Source of the DNA: Bradyrhizobium liaoningense
GTDB taxonomy: Bacteria > Pseudomonadota > Alphaproteobacteria > Rhizobiales > Xanthobacteraceae
Assembly: GCF_018130785.1 (NCBI RefSeq)
Contig: NZ_JAFCJT010000027.1
Location: 1 to 64,000, forward strand
Direction of reading: 5' to 3'
DNA length: 64,000 nt
Part shown: in pieces, positions 50,899 to 59,908 of the stretch
Layout: each line of letters begins with the position of its first letter
Position numbering within the stretch: position 1 is the first letter of the stretch
Notes under the pieces: generated by a model
The model's database searches: none
What the model was told of the DNA's origin: nothing
The model's input: the letters and a program-made list of their open reading frames with translations, nothing else
Position numbers and translations under genes: made by a program

Positions 50899-51115
50899 AA
50901 GCACGCATCTCTGTTGGCAGGCGCGAATCCCCCTGCCGGGACAATACCATGGAAGGCAATGTCACTCTCTGGGTGAGTCGCGCGAGGCGCCTCATGCGGC
51001 TGGACAATGGCCGCGGTGCGCCGCAAGGGCAACCGGCGAAAGCCGCTTTTCCCAAGGGATTTATGCCGGGAAAGCTACGGCTTTCGAGATGCGAATCAGA
51101 ATCTTGACGAGCGAA

Positions 51116-51772
51116 TCAGCTCTTCAGCAGCGGATTGATCTTCTTGGCGAATTCTTCGAACGAGGTCTCGCCCTTGATCTTCTCGCCGTTGATGAAGAAG
51201 GTCGGCGTCGAATCCACCTTCAGCACGTCGCTGGCATATTTCTGGTCGGCGGCGATCTTGTCGAGCAGCGCCTGGTCCTTCAGGCAGGCCTCGACCTGCT
51301 GCTGGGTGAGGCCGGCCTGCTTGCCGATCCGCGTCAGGGTCTCGGTGGTGTTCTTCATCACCCAGTCGCTCTGCTGGCGGAACAGCATGTCGGTGACGGC
51401 GAAGTATTTCGGCGCGTCGCCATTGGCGATGCAGCGCGACAGCATCGAGCCGGCGGCCGCTTTGATGTCGAGCGGGAACTCGCGGAAGACGTAACGCACC
51501 TTGCCGGTGTCGATGTATTCCGACTTGATCTTGGGGAACACCTGCTCGTTGAACGCTGCGCAGTGCGGGCAGGTCATCGAGGCGTATTCCGTGATGGTGA
51601 CGGCGGCTTCCTTCGGGCCCAGCGCCATGTCGGGCAGCGATACGGGCTTGGCGACGTCGGCGGCGGCCTGCGCCATCGCTTCGGAGATGAACCGCAGCGG
51701 CGACAACCCGGCGAGCGCGGCAAGCCCGGTCAGCGACAGCATCGTGGTGAAGGCGCGGCGGGTGATGATCAA
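51116..51772 (-). CDS. DsbA-family thiol-disulfide oxidoreductase
   Basis: The 218-residue protein has a twin-arginine-like signal (ITRRAFTTMLSLTGLAALAGL), cut near residue 34, and a thioredoxin-fold DsbA domain. The active site is Cys-Pro-His-Cys in ASMTCPHCAAF, and the cis-proline region is STPTFFING. It oxidises cysteines of secreted proteins. The TTG start at 51772 has GGGAG 7 bases upstream. ATG alternatives upstream are unlikely because the frame before TTG is not conserved-looking. It is transcribed with dciA upstream (141-base gap). Confidence 0.93.
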   Translation of the reverse strand: MIITRRAFTTMLSLTGLAALAGLSPLRFISEAMAQAAADVAKPVSLPDMALGPKEAAVTITEYASMTCPHCAAFNEQVFPKIKSEYIDTGKVRYVFREFPLDIKAAAGSMLSRCIANGDAPKYFAVTDMLFRQQSDWVMKNTTETLTRIGKQAGLTQQQVEACLKDQALLDKIAADQKYASDVLKVDSTPTFFINGEKIKGETSFEEFAKKINPLLKS

Positions 51773-51912
51773 GGTCGGCTCCCGGGATTGGCGTGGTGTC
51801 GCCCCAGGGGTTTTATCGAGTTCCCGCCCGGGCGGCCTGTCGCTAGCTTGAAACGTCGTTTGAGGCAATGGCGAGCGGCAAGGACGGGTCCAGATTAGCG
51901 GCGGAATGAGGC

Positions 51913-52404
51913 TCAATTTCGCTTGATGGCGGCCCCGAGCCGGGCCAGCGCCGTCTTCAATTCTTCATCTTCGATGTCCCCCAGGCTTTCCGCCACCTTG
52001 GCCACCGATTTGGGGTCCGGCGGGCCGGGTCGCGGCCGCTGCCGGGGCCGGGACAGGGGGGCCTGGCGGAAGGCGAGCTTGCCGACCGCGCTCCAGCCGA
52101 AGAAGCGGTTGACCCGCTCCAGGATGACGTCGGCCGAATGCTGGATCTCCAGCGCCATCGGCCCCTCGACCCGCAGCACCAGGGTCGCCGGCTCCTGCGG
52201 CTGGCCCTCGACCGGCCGCGGCCATTGCATCTTCAGCGGCTCGGCATGGGCCGCGATCTCCGGCCCGGCAATCTGCGCCCACCGCGTCACCAGCTCGCGC
52301 GCGGCAAAACCCTGCTTCGCATAGGCCTCGGCAAAAACGTCGTTGAGCAGGAGCGACAGCGGCTTGGCGCTGATGGGACCGGGTTTGGGAGGGAATTTGG
52401 ACAT
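51913..52404 (-). CDS. dciA: DciA-family (DUF721) helicase loader-like protein
   Basis: The 163-residue DUF721 protein resembles DciA, which loads or recruits the replicative DnaB helicase in bacteria without DnaC. The KH-like fold segments TRWAQIAGPEIAAHAEPLKMQWP and LVLRVEGPMALEIQHSADVILERVNRFFG are present. The C-terminal tail is proline- and arginine-rich (RPRQRPRPGPPDPKS). It is divergent from mutY. The product is expected to be cytoplasmic. Confidence 0.85.
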   Translation of the reverse strand: MSKFPPKPGPISAKPLSLLLNDVFAEAYAKQGFAARELVTRWAQIAGPEIAAHAEPLKMQWPRPVEGQPQEPATLVLRVEGPMALEIQHSADVILERVNRFFGWSAVGKLAFRQAPLSRPRQRPRPGPPDPKSVAKVAESLGDIEDEELKTALARLGAAIKRN

Positions 52405-52456
52405 GGACCCTTATAGCACCCCGGCGCGATCCAAGGGCTCCCCGCCGCGAAGAAAG

Positions 52457-52490
52457 ACGTGGATGCCCGCGACGAGCGCGGGCATGACGT
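52457..52490. repeat. Intergenic palindrome repeat
   Basis: ATGCCCGCG (52463-52471), ACGAG loop and CGCGGGCAT (52477-52485), flanked by ACGT on both sides. It lies in the divergent gap before mutY and matches the style of dispersed rhizobial hairpin repeats. Confidence 0.55.
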
Positions 52491-52524
52491 GGAGAGGCCG
52501 GCGCGACGTGGTTACAGTGAGGGC

Positions 52525-53622
52525 ATGAGCCTCAAGTCCGCCCTCAAGGCCAAGCCGGAACCCGTGCAGCCGGAAGCGTCGCCGCGCCCGCAGCTGCTGC
52601 TCGCCTGGTACGACCGCCATCGCCGCCGTCTGCCCTGGCGCGCGATGCCCGGCGAGGCGTCGGATCCCTACCGCGTCTGGCTGTCGGAGATCATGCTCCA
52701 GCAGACCACGGTCAAGGCGGTCGGCCCTTATTTCGAAAAATTCGTCGCGCGCTGGCCTGACGTCACGGCGCTGGGGCGGGCCTCGCAGGATGACGTGCTG
52801 CGGATGTGGGCCGGGCTCGGCTACTATTCCCGCGCGCGAAATCTCCATGCCTGCGCGGTCGCGGTGATGCGGGACCATGGCGGCTTCTTTCCCGACACCG
52901 AAGCGGGCTTGCGCGCGCTGCCGGGCATCGGGCCCTATACGGCGGCGGCGATTGCGGCGATCGCGTTCGACCGCCGCACCATGCCCGTCGACGGCAACAT
53001 CGAGCGCGTGGTGTCGCGCCTGTTCGCGGTCGAGGAGGAGCTGCCGCAGGCAAAACCGCGGATCCAGCAACTGGCAGCGACGCTGCTTGCCAATTCCCGC
53101 GCCGGCGATAGTGCACAAGCACTGATGGATCTCGGCGCCTCGATCTGCACGCCCAAGAAGCCGGCCTGCTCGTTATGTCCGCTGAACGAGGATTGCACGG
53201 CGCGCGCGCAGGGCACGCAGGAGACGTTTCCACGCAAGGCGCCGAAGAAGAGCGGGACGTTGCGGCGCGGCGCCGCCTTCGTCATCACGCGCGGGGACGA
53301 ACTGCTTGTCCGCTCGAGGCCCGAGAAGGGTCTGCTCGGCGGCATGACCGAAGTGCCCGGCTCGGACTGGCTCGCCGGACAGGAAGACGCGACCGCAAAA
53401 CAGCAGGCGCCGGAACTGAAGGGGCTGTCGCGCTGGCAGCGCAAGGTCGGTGTGGTCACCCACGTCTTCACGCATTTCCCGCTGGAGCTCGTGGTCTATG
53501 CGGCAAAGGCCGAAGCCCGTACGCGCCCGCCCGCCGGCATGCGCTGGGTGCCGATCGCGACCCTCGCCGATGAGGCGCTGCCCAACGTCATGCGCAAGGT
53601 GATCGCGCATGCGCTGGGCTGA
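52525..53622 (+). CDS. mutY: A/G-specific adenine DNA glycosylase
   Basis: The 365-residue MutY removes adenine mispaired with guanine or 8-oxoguanine. The helix-hairpin-helix LPGIGPYTA (132-140) is followed by Asp156, with Glu55 as catalytic acid. The iron-sulfur cluster cysteines are Cys208, Cys215, Cys218, Cys224 (CX6CX2CX5C). A C-terminal NUDIX-like domain (about 245-360) recognises 8-oxoG. ATG 52525 is the first methionine with a complete N-terminus and follows GTGAGGGC. It converges with the GGDEF gene 4 bases beyond its stop. Confidence 0.95.
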   Translation: MSLKSALKAKPEPVQPEASPRPQLLLAWYDRHRRRLPWRAMPGEASDPYRVWLSEIMLQQTTVKAVGPYFEKFVARWPDVTALGRASQDDVLRMWAGLGYYSRARNLHACAVAVMRDHGGFFPDTEAGLRALPGIGPYTAAAIAAIAFDRRTMPVDGNIERVVSRLFAVEEELPQAKPRIQQLAATLLANSRAGDSAQALMDLGASICTPKKPACSLCPLNEDCTARAQGTQETFPRKAPKKSGTLRRGAAFVITRGDELLVRSRPEKGLLGGMTEVPGSDWLAGQEDATAKQQAPELKGLSRWQRKVGVVTHVFTHFPLELVVYAAKAEARTRPPAGMRWVPIATLADEALPNVMRKVIAHALG

Positions 53623-53626
53623 GCTC

Positions 53627-55408
53627 TCAGGCGGCGCGCGCCGCCCGCTCGTCGGTCGCCGGCATCAGGAAAGTGCGGTTGCGCCCCGTTTTCTTGGCGA
53701 CATAGAGGCCCTGATCGGCGCGTTCGATGACGTCCTGCACGTCCCGGTCACTCTCGTCGAACAGAGCAAGCCCGACCGAGACGGTGACGGGGATGACGGT
53801 GTCGCCGTGGCGCACCGTCGCGGCCGCGATCGACGTCCTGATACGGTCCGCGAGCAGGATTGCGGTCTCCTGATCGATCTCGCGCAAGAGCACCACAAAC
53901 TCCTCGCCGCCGAAGCGGGCCGCCTTGTCGGTGGTCCGGATCGACTGGCCGATGATCTCGGCGATGCTCTTGATGGCGTCGTCGCCGGCGGCGTGGCCAT
54001 GGGTGTCGTTGATCTTCTTGAAATGATCGATATCGATCATCAGCGTCGCCATGTTGCGCTTGTAGCGGCGGCAGAACGCGACGGTATCGTCGGCGACGGC
54101 GAGGAACGAACGGCGGTTCATCAGGCCGGTCATGAAATCTGTTTCGGCGAGCTGGCGCAGCTTCAGCATGTCCTCCTGGAGCTGCATCGCATTCTCGGTC
54201 GCGCGCATCTCGGCTTCCCTGGTGCGCTCCTCGGCAAGGCCGATGCGGCGCAGCAGCGAGCGCAGCGCGCGCGAGAGCTGCACGACCTCGGCCGAGCCGC
54301 TCTGCCGCGCGAGCATGGTCGGGCCATGGGCGCGTCCGATGCGGTCCGCTTCCCGCGTGATGGCGATGATCGGCGCCGCGATCCGTCGCGACACCAGCAC
54401 GGCCAGTGACAGCGCGATCAGCGCGGTGGCCGCACCGATTGCCAAGATCATTTGCGCCGAGGAGATGGCAGCCGCCAGCGCCACGCTCGCCGGCTGGCTC
54501 GCGGTGACGATCCAGTTCAGTCCCTGATAGTCGCGGTGACCCTTGCCGACGTGGAATGCCGTCAGCATCTGCTGGCCGTCCGCTGTCTCGCGGAAGGTGC
54601 CGACGCCGGTCTTCAGAAGGCCGGCGAGTTCGTCGCCGCCATACCGGATCGTCTCTTTCTGCGGGCCGAGCAGGACCATGCCGCCCTTGCTGAGGATCGA
54701 GAGCGTCGTGTCCGTATTGCCGTCGTTGGCTTCGACGTCCCTGATCAGATTGCTGGCCCAATCCCAGCTCAGATGACCGCCGAGCACCCCGAGCAGCTTG
54801 CCGCTAGCATCGTGCACGGGGACGGCGATGTCGACGAAACGATAGGGCTCGTTGTTGGCGCGCTGCGTCAGCAGCGAGGACAGCAGGACGGCCTCGTGCA
54901 CGTCGCCGACGGCGACCCTTTCAAGACCTTGCTTGAACCAGGGACGTGCGGCCACAGACTTGCCTTGCAACAGGCCGCCGGTGGCGGCGACGACGTTGCC
55001 CTGGACGTCGGCAAAGCCGATCCAGGTGAATTCGGAGAACGAGCGCTGGAGGTCTTCCAGCGAGCTGCGCAGCGCAGCCGGATCACCCTGCCAGGTTCCC
55101 TTCATCGGTTGCAGCTCCGCGAACAGCTTCATCTCCTGCTGGCGCGTCGCCATGAAGCGGTCGAGCCGGCCGGAGGCGCTGGATGCTATGCCTGCGACGC
55201 TGCTTTCAATGAGTGCGGCGGTGTTTCTGTAGCTCACGAGTGCGGCGCCGGCAGCTAACGTGCCCACGAGCACGATGGACATCGCCGCCACCGCCGCAGC
55301 GATCTGCGTCCGCACCGTCAGATGGTCTTCGATCGCGTGCAGGCGGTTCGCGGCCTGCTGCAAAAGGGCACGCATGGAAAGGCTCCGGTTCACCGTCGCT
55401 TGTCCCAT
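53627..55408 (-). CDS. Membrane diguanylate cyclase (Cache-HAMP-GGDEF)
   Basis: The 593-residue protein has two membrane helices (about residues 36-60 and 310-334) around a periplasmic Cache-like sensor domain. A HAMP (about 335-385), a short coiled coil and a GGDEF domain follow (about 430-585). The active site GGEEF is preserved, and RTTD five residues before it is the inhibitory I-site, so the enzyme probably makes c-di-GMP under feedback control. The ligand of the sensor is unknown. The gene ends 5 bases from mutY, convergent. Confidence 0.95.
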   Translation of the reverse strand: MGQATVNRSLSMRALLQQAANRLHAIEDHLTVRTQIAAAVAAMSIVLVGTLAAGAALVSYRNTAALIESSVAGIASSASGRLDRFMATRQQEMKLFAELQPMKGTWQGDPAALRSSLEDLQRSFSEFTWIGFADVQGNVVAATGGLLQGKSVAARPWFKQGLERVAVGDVHEAVLLSSLLTQRANNEPYRFVDIAVPVHDASGKLLGVLGGHLSWDWASNLIRDVEANDGNTDTTLSILSKGGMVLLGPQKETIRYGGDELAGLLKTGVGTFRETADGQQMLTAFHVGKGHRDYQGLNWIVTASQPASVALAAAISSAQMILAIGAATALIALSLAVLVSRRIAAPIIAITREADRIGRAHGPTMLARQSGSAEVVQLSRALRSLLRRIGLAEERTREAEMRATENAMQLQEDMLKLRQLAETDFMTGLMNRRSFLAVADDTVAFCRRYKRNMATLMIDIDHFKKINDTHGHAAGDDAIKSIAEIIGQSIRTTDKAARFGGEEFVVLLREIDQETAILLADRIRTSIAAATVRHGDTVIPVTVSVGLALFDESDRDVQDVIERADQGLYVAKKTGRNRTFLMPATDERAARAA

Positions 55409-55626
55409 GTCGTAACTTCCAACCGCTTACCGGCGAATTGCTCGATTGGATCGTATTGAATCGGTCGTGAAGCCTGTTGGTTGAGGGGGCCTTAAGGCCC
55501 GTGCGGAATGCCCTAAATCCGCATGTCTTTCCGTATTTCCCCGGAGTGCTGCGCTGCGGCGGATCGCCTGCTGCCATGATGGTGTCAGCAGGCCTACGCT
55601 ATCTGTCGAGGGCAACGGAGGTCCGC

Positions 55627-56049
55627 ATGGTCAAGACTGCGCTCGACAACTTCAAGAGGCCGCCCTGCGCCGAGCTGTTGGGATGGAGCCTGCTCGATGC
55701 CCGTCCCGAGGACGGCTGGATCAGGCTCGGCTTCGATGGCAAGCCCGAATTCTGCAACCCGGCGGGTTTTATCCAGGGCGGCATGCTCTCGGCCATGCTC
55801 GACGATACGATGGGGCCTGCGGTCCTGGTGATGAGCGAGGGCCGGCTCTACACCACCACCATCAGCATGACCGTGAATTTCCTCAGCCCCGCAAAGCCCG
55901 GCCCGATCGTCGGTGAGGCCAAGGTGACGCAGCTCGGCAGGACGATTGCGTTCGTCGAGGCGAAGCTGATGGCCGAAGACGGCACGGTGCTGGCGACGGC
56001 AACCGCGAGCGAGCGATTGCTGGAGGCGGCGAGGGTGGTGGGCAAATAG
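55627..56049 (+). CDS. PaaI-family hotdog thioesterase
   Basis: The 140-residue hotdog-fold protein resembles PaaI thioesterases, which hydrolyse aromatic or other acyl-CoAs. The conserved region FCNPAGFIQGGMLSAMLDDTMGPA (about residues 41-64) contains the helix with the catalytic Asp, and TTTISMTVNFLSPAKPG lies beyond. The ATG 55627 follows GGAGG. The upstream extension in the longer frame is not needed. It stands alone after the GGDEF gene's promoter region. Confidence 0.88.
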   Translation: MVKTALDNFKRPPCAELLGWSLLDARPEDGWIRLGFDGKPEFCNPAGFIQGGMLSAMLDDTMGPAVLVMSEGRLYTTTISMTVNFLSPAKPGPIVGEAKVTQLGRTIAFVEAKLMAEDGTVLATATASERLLEAARVVGK

Positions 56050-56065
56050 CTGGCCGCGCACTGCT

Positions 56066-56226
56066 CTTCCTTCTCTACTTGTTGTGGGAGAAGGTGGCGT
56101 GAAGCGCCGGATGAGGGGTATCTCTCCGCGGATTCAAATAGCGAGATGAATGTGCGGAGACAAACCCTCACCCGGGTGTGTCCGTGTCTGCCAGCGTCGC
56201 TGCCCTCTCCCACAAGGGGGGAGGGC
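56066..56226. repeat. Intergenic repeat with two hairpins
   Basis: Begins CTTCCTTCTC, containing the hairpin CCTTCTC...GAGAAGG, then a GCGCCGGATGAGGGGT-like segment, and ends with CCCTC...GAGGG. The left and right ends look like the dispersed repeats seen at other gaps of rhizobial genomes. Confidence 0.6.
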
Positions 56227-56257
56227 GCATCAACTGGCATCTGCCTCTCCGGCAAAC

Positions 56258-57535
56258 TCACGCCCTCGCGCGGGCGTCCTTGCTCACGATCGGCGGCTTC
56301 GCGTTCAGCGCTTCCACCTGGAACCCCGCGACGCGCTTGTAGTTCGCTGCGATATCCTCCAGCTCTTTCTGCGACAGCACGTCGGTGACGACGTCGTAGC
56401 CGCCGGGCGCGCGCTCTTCGACGAGCTGCATCACCTGCTCGGGTCCGTTCTTGCGGTTGAGCAGGACGAGGTCGGTGGTCGCCGGCCTCCGCTCGGCCTC
56501 ATAGGCCAGCAGCGCCGCAGTCGTTGGGCCATGCGCCAGGATCTCGCGGGTGATGGTGCGGGCATCGAGGATCGCCTGCGAGGCGCCGTTCGAGCCGATC
56601 GGGTACATCGGATGCGCGGCATCGCCCATCAATGTGACGCGGCCAAAAGTCCATTGCGACACCGGATCGCGGTCGACCAGCGGATATTCGTAGGCGTGCG
56701 GGCAGTTCCTGATCAGGCCGGGCACGTCGAGCCAGTCGAACTGCCAGCTCTCGAACCAGGGCAGGAACTCTTCCAGCCGCGCGGTGCGGTTATAGTCCTC
56801 GCGCCGCCACTGATAGGTCGGCGGCATGTGGCGTTCGGCGACCCAGTTGATCAGATGATTGCCGGCCGCATCCGGCGCCTTCGAGATCGGATAGCAGACG
56901 AATTTCAGGATCTCGTGGCCGGCCATGATCATGGTGCGGCCGGTGAGGAAAGCCTTGGAAGGCGTCACGCCGCGCCAGAGGATGCGGCCGTTCCAGATCG
57001 GCGGACCTTCGTTCGGATAGAGCTTTTCTCGCGCGGCGGAATGGATACCGTCGGCGGCGATCATGATCGCGCCGTCGTAGCTGCCGGCGGCCTTGCCGGT
57101 CGCCCTGTCGATGAAGTCGGCGCGCACGCCGTTTGCCGTCTCGGTCCAGCCGGTCAGATGATGGCTGGTCAGGATGTTGTCGCGGCCGAGCCGCTCGACC
57201 GCGGTGTCGAGCAGCAGCTGCTGCAGCGTGCCGCGATGGATCGAGAATTGCGGCCATTTGTAGCCGGCTTCCAGCCCGCGCGGCTCGCTCCAGATCGGCT
57301 TGCCGTGCTTGGAGAAATAGGCGAGCTCGCGGGTCCGCACGCCGCTGGCGTCCAGCCTGTCCATCAGCCCGAGCTCGATCAGCTCGCGTACCGCGTGCGG
57401 CAGCACGTTGATGCCGACGCCGAGCGGCTTCAGCTCCGCGACGCTCTCGAACACTTTTACGGGAACGCCGATTTCGTGCAGGCTGAGCGCAAGCGTCAGC
57501 CCGCCGATGCCGCCGCCGGCGATGAGTACGGTCAT
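56258..57535 (-). CDS. FAD-dependent monooxygenase (flavoprotein hydroxylase)
   Basis: The 425-residue protein has the group A FAD-binding fold: GxGxxG as AGGGIGGLTLALSL (about residues 5-19), and GDAAHPMYPIGSNGASQAILDA (about 298-320), the second FAD motif. It resembles salicylate-hydroxylase-type enzymes that use NAD(P)H and O2 on aromatic substrates. The start ATG 57535 is preceded by GGAGGGG. Substrate is not clear. It is divergent from the glutathione S-transferase gene, with a short spacing. Confidence 0.9.
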   Translation of the reverse strand: MTVLIAGGGIGGLTLALSLHEIGVPVKVFESVAELKPLGVGINVLPHAVRELIELGLMDRLDASGVRTRELAYFSKHGKPIWSEPRGLEAGYKWPQFSIHRGTLQQLLLDTAVERLGRDNILTSHHLTGWTETANGVRADFIDRATGKAAGSYDGAIMIAADGIHSAAREKLYPNEGPPIWNGRILWRGVTPSKAFLTGRTMIMAGHEILKFVCYPISKAPDAAGNHLINWVAERHMPPTYQWRREDYNRTARLEEFLPWFESWQFDWLDVPGLIRNCPHAYEYPLVDRDPVSQWTFGRVTLMGDAAHPMYPIGSNGASQAILDARTITREILAHGPTTAALLAYEAERRPATTDLVLLNRKNGPEQVMQLVEERAPGGYDVVTDVLSQKELEDIAANYKRVAGFQVEALNAKPPIVSKDARARA

Positions 57536-57675
57536 GACAAACCCCTCCGATTGCGGGCGTCTTGGCACAGGCGGACGGCGGTGGGCAACTGCGAAGAGCA
57601 AAGGTGCGGAGAACGTCGTGCTATGGACCTGGCGGCCCGCAGCCGTTAGTTTCCAATTTTCCCATGAGGTCCGAC

Positions 57676-58296
57676 ATGCTCAAGCTCTACTACGCCACCG
57701 GCACCTGCGCGCTCGCCACCTACATGACCCTGGAGGAGGCTGGCGCCGACTACACGGCCGAGCGGCTGAGCTTCAAGGATAACCAGCAGAACAGCCCGGA
57801 CTATCTCGCCATCAACCCGAAGGGCCGCGTGCCCGCGCTGGTGACCGATCGCGGCGTGCTGACCGAGACGCCTGCGATGCTGGCCTACATCGCGCAGACC
57901 TTCCCCAAGGCGAAGCTCGCCCCGCTCGACGATCCCTTCGATTTCGCGCAAGCGCAGTCGTTCAATTCCTATCTCTGCTCGACCGCGCACATCAACCATG
58001 CCCACAAGATGCGCGGCGCGCGCTGGGCGACGCAGGAGAGCTCGTTCGCCGACATGAAGGCGATGGTGCCGAAGACCATGGGCGCCTGCTTCTCCTTGAT
58101 CGAGCGGAAGATGTTCAAAGGTCCCTGGGTGATGGGCGAGCAGTTCACGATCTGCGATCCCTACCTCCACACGCTCTCGCTCTGGCTCGAGGGTGACAGC
58201 GTCGACATCAACGCCACGCCGAAGATCGCCGATCACTTCAAGCGCATGTCAGACCGCCCCGCCGTGCGCAAGGTGATGGACGCGCAGAAGGCGTAG
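57676..58296 (+). CDS. Glutathione S-transferase
   Basis: The 206-residue GST has an N-terminal thioredoxin-like domain (LKLYYATGTCALATYMTLEEAG, with the ATGTCAL catalytic turn, and NPKGRVPALVTD, then the ETPAMLAYIA helix) and a helical C-terminal domain. It conjugates glutathione or detoxifies substrates. ATG 57676 has GAGGT 6 bases upstream; the methionine at 57664 is less favourable. It lies next to a monooxygenase, so it may act on reactive products, an inference from position only. Confidence 0.9.
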   Translation: MLKLYYATGTCALATYMTLEEAGADYTAERLSFKDNQQNSPDYLAINPKGRVPALVTDRGVLTETPAMLAYIAQTFPKAKLAPLDDPFDFAQAQSFNSYLCSTAHINHAHKMRGARWATQESSFADMKAMVPKTMGACFSLIERKMFKGPWVMGEQFTICDPYLHTLSLWLEGDSVDINATPKIADHFKRMSDRPAVRKVMDAQKA

Positions 58297-58309
58297 GAAC
58301 GTAGCTCTT

Positions 58310-58400
58310 GTAGGGTGGGCAAAGGCGCAAAGCGCCGCGCCCACCATCTTTCCAAGTTGTACGAAGAGGTGGTAGGCACGCTTCGCTTTGCCCACCCTAC
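58310..58400. repeat. Inverted repeat with 15-base perfect arms
   Basis: GTAGGGTGGGCAAAG (58310-58324) is the exact complement of CTTTGCCCACCCTAC (58386-58400). The right arm contains the LysR-gene stop codon (58397-58399). The element lies between convergent GST and LysR genes and would fold into a long hairpin on either strand. Confidence 0.85.
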
Positions 58401-59320
58401 GATAGCTTGCGCTTGGCTTGCTCCAATTCCCGGCCCGTCTCCAGCATCAGCCGCCTGAGCCAGATCGATCCCGGATCCATCTGAGCGCGGGTCGGATGGA
58501 ACATGAACTGCTCGTCGATCCCCGGGTCGAGCGGCGGCGTCACCGTCACGAGGCCGAGTTGTTTCGACAGCGCCGCGATCAGCCGGCGCGGCACGAAGGC
58601 GACGAGGTCGGTGCGGGCGGCGACGTGCAGCGCTTCGAGATAACCTGGCACGACGAGCGAAATGTGCCGCTCGATGCCCTTGGTCCGCAGCCAGGTGTCG
58701 ATGAGATCCTCCGGTTGGCCGCGGATGATCACGCCGACATGGCGTGCCGCCAGGAACGTCTCGCGCCGCTTCAGCTTGGGTCCAATCGGATGGCTGCGCC
58801 GCACCGCCAGCGCGTCGCTGTCGGTGTAGAGCAACTGGCGGTGAAAGCCCTTGAACGCGTTTCCGATCGAGATCACGAGGTCGATGGTGCGGGCGAACTC
58901 GGCGTGAAAGATCGCAGGGCCCCGCCACGGTACGACGTCGATGCGGACGTTGGGCGCGGCCCGCGTCACCTTCTCCATCAAGGGCGGCATCAGCAGCTCG
59001 ACCGCGAGATCCGGCATCATCAGGCGGAATTGCCGCTCGCTGCGCGCGGCGTCGAAGTCGTCGGGCATGAACAGCCCGCGCACCTGGTCGAGCGCCTGGG
59101 CCAGCGGTGCGCGGAGCGCTTGCGCCCGCGGCGTCAGCTCCATGCGCGCGCCGGTGCGCACCAGCAGCGGATCGCCGAAGATGTCGCGCAGGCGTTGCAA
59201 CGCGTGGCTCGCGGCCGGTTGCGACAGGCCGATCCGAAGCGCGGCCCGGCTGACATTGGCCTCCCGCAGCAGCGCGTCGAGCGCGGTCAGGAGATTGAGG
59301 TCAAGCGAATTCAAATTCAT
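58397..59320 (-). CDS. LysR-family transcriptional regulator
   Basis: The 307-residue regulator starts MNLNSLDLNLLTALDALL. The winged helix (about residues 5-65) has NVSRAALRIGLSQPAASHALQRLRDIFGDPLLVR, and the effector domain (about 90-300) is of the NodD-like branch in sequence style. ATG 59320 opens the typical MNLNSLDLNLL N-terminus. It is divergent from the SnoaL-like gene, with a 13-base palindrome between them. The inducer is unknown. Confidence 0.93.
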   Translation of the reverse strand: MNLNSLDLNLLTALDALLREANVSRAALRIGLSQPAASHALQRLRDIFGDPLLVRTGARMELTPRAQALRAPLAQALDQVRGLFMPDDFDAARSERQFRLMMPDLAVELLMPPLMEKVTRAAPNVRIDVVPWRGPAIFHAEFARTIDLVISIGNAFKGFHRQLLYTDSDALAVRRSHPIGPKLKRRETFLAARHVGVIIRGQPEDLIDTWLRTKGIERHISLVVPGYLEALHVAARTDLVAFVPRRLIAALSKQLGLVTVTPPLDPGIDEQFMFHPTRAQMDPGSIWLRRLMLETGRELEQAKRKLS

Positions 59321-59329
59321 GAGGCGAAT

Positions 59330-59342
59330 AGATATCATATCT
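59330..59342. promoter_or_regulatory. Palindrome, candidate LysR binding site
   Basis: AGATATCATATCT is a perfect 13-base dyad in the 91-base divergent gap, a few bases upstream of the LysR start and about 70 bases before the SnoaL-like gene. Position and symmetry fit an LysR operator. Confidence 0.55.
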
Positions 59343-59411
59343 ACTATCGATTTGAAGAATTCTCCTCCAGCAGGGATGATCTCCGTGTTGCCACCAAACG
59401 GAGATGCCGCC

Positions 59412-59864
59412 ATGAGCGCGAGCGCCAACAAGAAACTGATGCAGGATATCTTTGCCGCCGCCGCCAATCCCGATCCGGCCGCGCGCGACCGGGCCCTGTT
59501 CACCGCGAGCCTTGCCGACGATGCCAGATGGGTCGTGACCGGCCAGTACTCCTGGTCACGCACCTTCACCGGCAAGCAGTCTATCCTTAACGATCTGCAC
59601 GCTTATGTGCGCACCCGCTTGCGCGACCGGACCCGCACGGTCGCCCACCGCTTCATCGCCGACGGCGATATCGTCGTCGTCGAAGCCAAGGGCGACAACG
59701 TCACGCCCGAGGGCGTGCGTTACGACAACGACTATTGCCTGGTGTTCCGCCTCGAGGATGGGAAGATCAAGGAGATCCGGGAATATTGCGACTCGGTTCT
59801 GACCGAGAAGGCGCTTGGTCCGTTTCCGCAGACGCCCGTACGGGCCGTGAGCTGGCCGGATTGA
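59412..59864 (+). CDS. SnoaL/NTF2-like protein
   Basis: The 150-residue protein has the NTF2-like cone fold, seen as LMQDIFAAAANPDPAARDRALFTASL, then ADDARWVVTG and FTGKQSILNDLHAYV, followed by VVVEAKGDNVTPEGVRYDNDYCLVFRLEDGKIKEIREY. Related proteins are SnoaL-like cyclases or ketosteroid-isomerase-like enzymes, but many are non-enzymatic. ATG 59412 follows GGAGAT. The divergent LysR regulator probably controls it. Confidence 0.87.
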   Translation: MSASANKKLMQDIFAAAANPDPAARDRALFTASLADDARWVVTGQYSWSRTFTGKQSILNDLHAYVRTRLRDRTRTVAHRFIADGDIVVVEAKGDNVTPEGVRYDNDYCLVFRLEDGKIKEIREYCDSVLTEKALGPFPQTPVRAVSWPD

Positions 59865-59908
59865 GGACCATCTCGTCCGCCGACCGGTGTCGTCCGCCCC
59901 GGTCGGCC

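Noticed and set aside
47173..50976. Plus-strand frame of 1267 codons opposite smc
   Set aside because: It mirrors smc on the other strand, has no conserved domain, and its composition is typical of antisense frames in high-GC DNA.
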